Source of the DNA: Takakia lepidozioides
Taxonomy: Eukaryota; Streptophyta; Takakiopsida; Takakiales; Takakiaceae
Assembly (NCBI GenBank): GCA_030704615.1
Contig: CM060732.1
Span: forward strand, 23,188,001-23,252,000
Reading direction: 5' to 3'
Length of the DNA stretch: 64,000 nucleotides
Shown in pieces: positions 59,001-64,000 of the stretch (position 1 is the stretch's first letter; each line of letters opens with the position of its first letter). The notes beneath the pieces were generated by a model. The model worked only from the letters and a program-made list of their open reading frames with translations, was not told where the DNA came from and did no database searches. The position numbers were made by a program, and so were the translations under genes.

Positions 59001-62000
59001 ACACTATCTCTACACAACTTAACCTCAAAGACTTTCTTACGTTTATAACATATTATAATCTTGATGGCCTATGGTTAGTTACCCTGCAACATGCACAAAT
59101 TCCCTATATGGATGTTGACTTATTGATGAATTGATTGTAATAGTATGCAGTTGTAATTGATCACCTGGAATTGAAGAGCATGGGGTGAAACATCAAACAT
59201 TGTTCCTGGAAGCAGTGTTCCATGAATAGGAATACAGTCTGGCAGAGGTGAAGAGTACAGATACAGATGCCCTAAGCACAATCTTCCTGCTGGCTCTGAG
59301 AGATTCTCAAAGACTGCGCTACTGCCTGCATCTTCCTCTGGCAAGGCTCCTTTGTCCCCCTGCTTTTCATTTTGGCCACCGCCAGTATAACTTCTAATGC
59401 TATCCTGTGAAATGGCATGTGCAGGTCCTGCATTTATTGCTTCCCTCTCAAAGCTTACAGGTGGGGCACACAAGGTCCCTGCATAGTCAGATGCACTGCT
59501 GGAAGTGCTGGTAAATCTGCTACTGGGCCTCTCCCCCTCATCCACTCTCAACGCACGTGGAATGGAGTCTGAGACAAGGCGAGCACCCAGACGGAGCTCT
59601 GCCTTTTCTCCTGGCTGTAGCGTGAGTTCCACAATTGAGGTGGTGCCTGTCTGTGATGTGACCTCCAGCATAACCTGTGTCAATTTTACACAACTCATGA
59701 TTATTGAGCGGTCATGTCCCAACAGGCCTCAGGAGGGAAAATCAATGCTTTGGGAATAAGGACTGAGCTCTGCTTCGTAAGTGTACCACTGACATTGATT
59801 AGTGCATAGGACATTCGCTAGAGGTAGCTTGACACTTGACTGCTTCTGCTAGACCAGACAAACAACGTGTCATCATTTTAGCGATGCAGGGAAAACCAAG
59901 TTGACAAAACTATCTCTGAACACGGTAGTGCAGCCCATGGTTCCCTCTAACTCGAATTCAGAGATGGAATGACCTACCAGAGACTCTGTGTCCTCAACTT
60001 GATGAATTTCCAATGCCACGCCCAGTGATTCCCGAGACAAGTTCTCCACCTGGTATGCACAGATAAGCTCTGATCAGTTGAGAAGCCCCTCAGAGAAAAA
60101 GTTTCACATTTCTTGACCAATTTGCAGATGTGGGGAATTTAGCGTCTTCACTACAAGCAAATGCTCAGCTTACCATGAACTCTGTCATACAAGGTGGTGC
60201 AGATGGTGATGCTGGTACAGTGAGTGGTGGCAAAAGCAATGCCATCTCGATCAAACCTCCAAACCGAAGATTACGGATGGTCATTTCTGCTCCGACCACA
60301 AGCTCCATCACATTTTGGGGATTATTGCAGTTCATCAAATGGATCTTCCACAACCATGGTCTTGCCTCCTTCATCTGCTCAAGCTTTGCTGTATGCAAGA
60401 TGGCCTGTATGGTTTGGCCCCCCCTGGCAGCAACACAGCTCATTGTACCCTCAGAGCTGGCAGCTCCTTTCAGCTTCTCGAATGGGAAAGTAAACATTCC
60501 TGGCACATCTACTAACTTATATGTCAAATCTGCGTCACTACAGTTTTGTACATCTACTTCGAACTGAAGATCTTGCCACGCATTCGCATCCCCTACTTTA
60601 CCCAGATCGATGCACTTAGTTACAACTTCTCCGAGAGAAACACAGATGGAGCCTCTAATGGACATTATTTCCAGAACTTGTGGGCCCTCCCACTTCCTAT
60701 TTACAACAAAGCATCTTGAGTTTGAAACAGAATCTGTCTTGCAAAATGCCAGCAACCCCTCAAATGGGCAGAGTTTGCCCCTGTTCAACCGAGCCAAGTC
60801 CGAAGATGACAGAGGGCTGATTCCAATACAAGCCACAAAGAGATGAGCCGTGCCACCAGGTTGAAGAGTGAAGGCCCGCCCGCATGAAGCCCATTCAGTG
60901 TGACTTCTATGTGCATCTCCCAAACCACAGATAGAATTTCCAGAGAACATGGTAGGACAAATTGCACCATTTTCTACACCTGATGATTGGGCCCCAGCAA
61001 AATTTCTCTCAGACTTGGCTGCCACTCCTATTGCACAACTTGAGTCAGACAGAATGCCATTAAATCTTCCAGGTTGAATGCTGGAAAAATATTGGACGTC
61101 AACATCGACCAACACCGGCAAGGTACTGACAGGCTGCAAGGTGAGTGCTTCAGCTGAGTGGTTTGTTACTAACAAAGAAGAATGATATGGACGCAGATCA
61201 GAGACGATGTAGTCAGTCAATCCCTTCAAACCATTCTTCAAAGATGGCTTGCTTTTTACATCAGTCCTGCTACCATCCAGTGACACAAAAACTGTCCCAA
61301 GGTTAAGATAGCAGTTCTCATGAAGCAACCCTGCATTCCAACTCACACCAGTCATTGATTCATCTTGTTGCTTGTCTGCTTCAGGCATTGAAAGAGGCAT
61401 GTTTTCAAACCAGAAGTCCCCAACAGATGAAGTCTTCCTAATTCTCTGGGTGTGTGTCTGTAAGCAAAATGGAGTTTCCAACATTGAGTCTCTTGATCCG
61501 TGTCTTTTTGTTATGGCATTCCACTTTTTGACAATCGCATTGGAATTGGCAGGGGACTTCCTTGGGCCCACGGGAGGCAGTTCATGAGGGTATTCACGTG
61601 ACCCATAATCCACACAGAATCTCTGATCGGAAGACATGACATTTTCTGTCAGCTCTATGGGGTTGACGTGTGGCAATGGAGGCTCAACCTCAGCTTTGAT
61701 GAGGCCACTATCAACATAAACTCGAAGTATCAACTTGGCATTCTGTCCAGGGCAAGAGAGATTTTGCACAACTATGTGATCCTCAATAAGGCCATACTCT
61801 GTTACTGGTAAGCAGTACTCCACAGCAGTTTCTGACTTCGCTTCACCTGCTGTTAATGAGCTGGCAGCCTCTTTTCCAACCAGCTGCCCTTTCTCCATAG
61901 ATAATAATGCCCGTCCTGAAGACAAAGAGAAGTTCAATGGCATTTGACTGCTTGGATTGGAGACCACAAAGTGCCCGGATACGAACCCGCCAATCTCTTT

Positions 62001-64000
62001 CAGGCGTCCAAGGTCTATCATGCAGGTTGAAACTTGCAGAAGGCCTCGGCCCACCATTGCTCTGAACTTCACCATGATTTCATCTATAGTTCCCTCATGA
62101 CTTCCTCTAGGTCTGGTTCCAGTTTGGGGTGAATGAGCAGTGATCCTCATTCCCCCAATAATCTCTCTGCACTGCCCATTCCTGTAGGCTGTGGCATCAC
62201 CACCTGGTCTCAAGCACATAAAGATGGTGGCAAATTCTCCCCCCAACACCTCCATTTCATCTGTACGTGTACAACCTTCAGGATCTATTGAAACATAAAC
62301 CTGCTTTGTCAAATTGGAGCGGAATGATAAGGATAATGGCTCTGAAAATAGGTTATGAAGCTTTAAAGGAACTACTTTCTCACCCCTTGGGGCATTGATG
62401 AAGCAAAAACCCATGTCCAAAGTGGCACCATCATGCAGGTCAGGGAGCCGTAGGTAGTGGATTCTGCGAGGCACCATGGTGATGTTCACTTGACTCTCGA
62501 CAAGGCACAATGAACTTTGGATGTGGATTTTGTATGATTGCCTGCCAGGCCTTACTGGCTTGCAAATAAGCTTTGCACTAACTGACCCATGTCCGTCAAT
62601 TCGTCCAGATGAAGGACTTACAGACATAATAGAATCAAGCAGAGAAGTGGTTTGCAACTGTCCAGCCTTGTTGTAGAGGGTAGCTGACGTATCACTTGTT
62701 TGTAACCTGAAATTCTCCCGTGACTTCTCCGTTGCTCCAGAGGAGGATGGAAGGGATGCTGCAGGTGCTATCTTTATCCTATACTCAACTTGAATTCCAC
62801 TCCTATTCTTTATCAACAAATCTTTTTTCAGAACAGTGGAGAGGTCTGACTCAGGAAACACAACATGAGAAGGCGTAACTTTGAGCACCCTTTCCAGCTG
62901 CCTGACCTGCACTAGCAACTGCAACCTTGTCCCCTCATCAGGCTGTGCATGTAATGTCAACACTCCTGTACCACTGTTCAAGGGAGGACTCCCATCCAAT
63001 TCACACAAGGAGCGCTCCCAGTTGCCAAAGCCGGTGTCACTTGCCAGTGAAAACTGAGATGCTTGCAAAAGATCCTGTGAAGACTCATCCAAAAGACGTA
63101 GTGTTACCCACTGAGCCATGGCACCTTTAAGGCATGTTGATGCCAGAAACATGGGTGTGTCACTACCAGGTGCTTCTGACTGTTTGCTGTCAACCTGTTG
63201 CCATGGAAGTTGCTTTGGTTGCAATGCGGAAGGCAGGTCACACAAGGCTCCCCTTCTTGGGAGCTCTCTTGACAAGACAGAGTCCACCCCTGGACTCCCT
63301 TCTTCGACAGGCTTGAAATGAACATCGCTGACCCACAACTCAAGGTCATGGGCCTCCCCTTTCCACATGAGATTAAACTGAATCCACAAGTCGTGTGAAC
63401 ACAATGACCTCAACACAAACGATGCTTCCATTTTCTCACCATCGATGCAGTCTTCCAGAACAACCTCCCCAACAAAGTTCACCTTGTCTAGCATGCTCTT
63501 ATCCTCTGAGATTTCAACCGAATTAAATAACAAACTTCTTGCCAATGCTGCTGCTGAGGACAAGTCCATCAATGCATCGGTCTCCCCATGCTTAGGCTCA
63601 TGAATTGAACCCGCCTCAAAATTTTCATGTTGTAGCAACTCCACTTTGAAAAGAGCCTCATCGGTGGAGAAGCTGCTAACACTCCCAGCTCGGCTAACAA
63701 AATTGCTTCTCTCCTCTATGGCAGATGGATCATCCACATTGTTGAGAGAAACAAGGGGGTCCTCTCGCCAATGCATGATATGGTGCTTTGAGCCCCAAAC
63801 GTCAGTCTCCAGCGTTCGCTCGAAGGCCATTGAGAGCCTGGGAGAAGTTACTGCAGGAGAACAAAGAATCTCATTTGAAACTAATGCCAACGCATCAAAA
63901 CCAGATAATGAAGAAGAGAGAGTAGATGAGGACGTCTTCCTCAAAGGATGTTGATCGGAAATTGATTTTGGAGTCTGGCCACCAAGAGGAGATGGAGGGG
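53030..64000 (-). CDS. Very large multi-domain protein with Ig-like (ASH/PapD-like) segments, 5' end outside window
   Basis: Minus-strand gene entering from the right edge; no start codon in the window. Clear exon blocks: 64000-60174 (about 1275 codons open), ~60052-59978, ~59695-59165, ~58724-57850, ~57390-57230, ~56830-56500, ~56400-56160, ~56035-55242, 54702-~54368, ~54060-53900 and 53395-53030 (stop). Several segments have the beta-sandwich pattern of ASH/MSP-like domains: VTPSHVVFPESDLSTVLKKD with LLIKNRSG; STCMIDLGRLKEIGGF with GHFVVSNPSSQMPLNF; VIDMGEIYYNFWYRNRSFVV. The C-terminus is helical and Leu/Glu-rich. Such domains occur in ciliary, centrosomal and trafficking proteins; I do not recognise the family and assign no function. 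Joins at 55242/54702 and 53900/53395 keep phase. The join after 54368 is unresolved. Confidence 0.65.

Noticed and set aside
63942-63944. Start of the large right-hand gene at this codon
   Set aside because: The codon is TTG and the frame stays open to the window edge, so the gene continues beyond 64000.

Overview
The window looks like nuclear DNA of a land plant, most likely a seed-free one (bryophyte, lycophyte or fern). It has spliceosomal GT-AG introns, genes for plastid-targeted proteins, a very long DYW-class PPR gene, plant-type OXPHOS subunits and a mixture of decayed class I and class II transposons. The exact clade cannot be fixed from the sequence. I rebuilt exon structures by hand, using protein similarity, splice motifs and phase agreement. 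No transcript evidence was available.

Layout. 1-5390: a higher-order satellite-like array (1-1200) followed by several short tandem repeats and unassigned DNA. 5394-6236 (+): intronless plastid SecE. 7635-11749 (-): cytochrome c oxidase subunit 6b, whose acidic N-terminal tail is encoded by a tandem array of mini-exons. 12280-13885 (+): complex III subunit QCR8, divergent from COX6B across about 530 bp. 14771-17593 (-): a 940-residue DYW-type PPR protein. 17948-18788 (-): a small PDF-motif (OSB-like) protein. 20277-25003 (-): a 12-exon plastid SET-domain methyltransferase of the Rubisco LSMT family. 26105-27488 (+): a decayed PIF/Harbinger-type ORF1.

30147-36860 holds two diverged, decayed copies of the same multi-exon gene in tandem on the minus strand. 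Its product resembles a permuted (beta-order) DNA N4/N6 aminomethyltransferase with a non-canonical motif IV. One copy lies between possible transposon ends. 37260-39610 (+) is a truncated Ty3/gypsy element whose integrase is followed by a PHD finger. 41037-45718 (-) is an 11-exon plastid NhaD-type Na+/H+ antiporter. It is divergent from a class I histone deacetylase (47576-50714, +). 53030-64000 (-) is a very large gene with several immunoglobulin-like (ASH/PapD-like) segments that runs off the right edge.

Functional themes are plastid and mitochondrial proteins (SecE, NHD1, LSMT-like, COX6B, QCR8, PPR, OSB-like) separated by transposon-rich stretches. The most unusual items are the COX6B mini-exon array, the methyltransferase-like repeat family and the PHD finger on the gypsy element.
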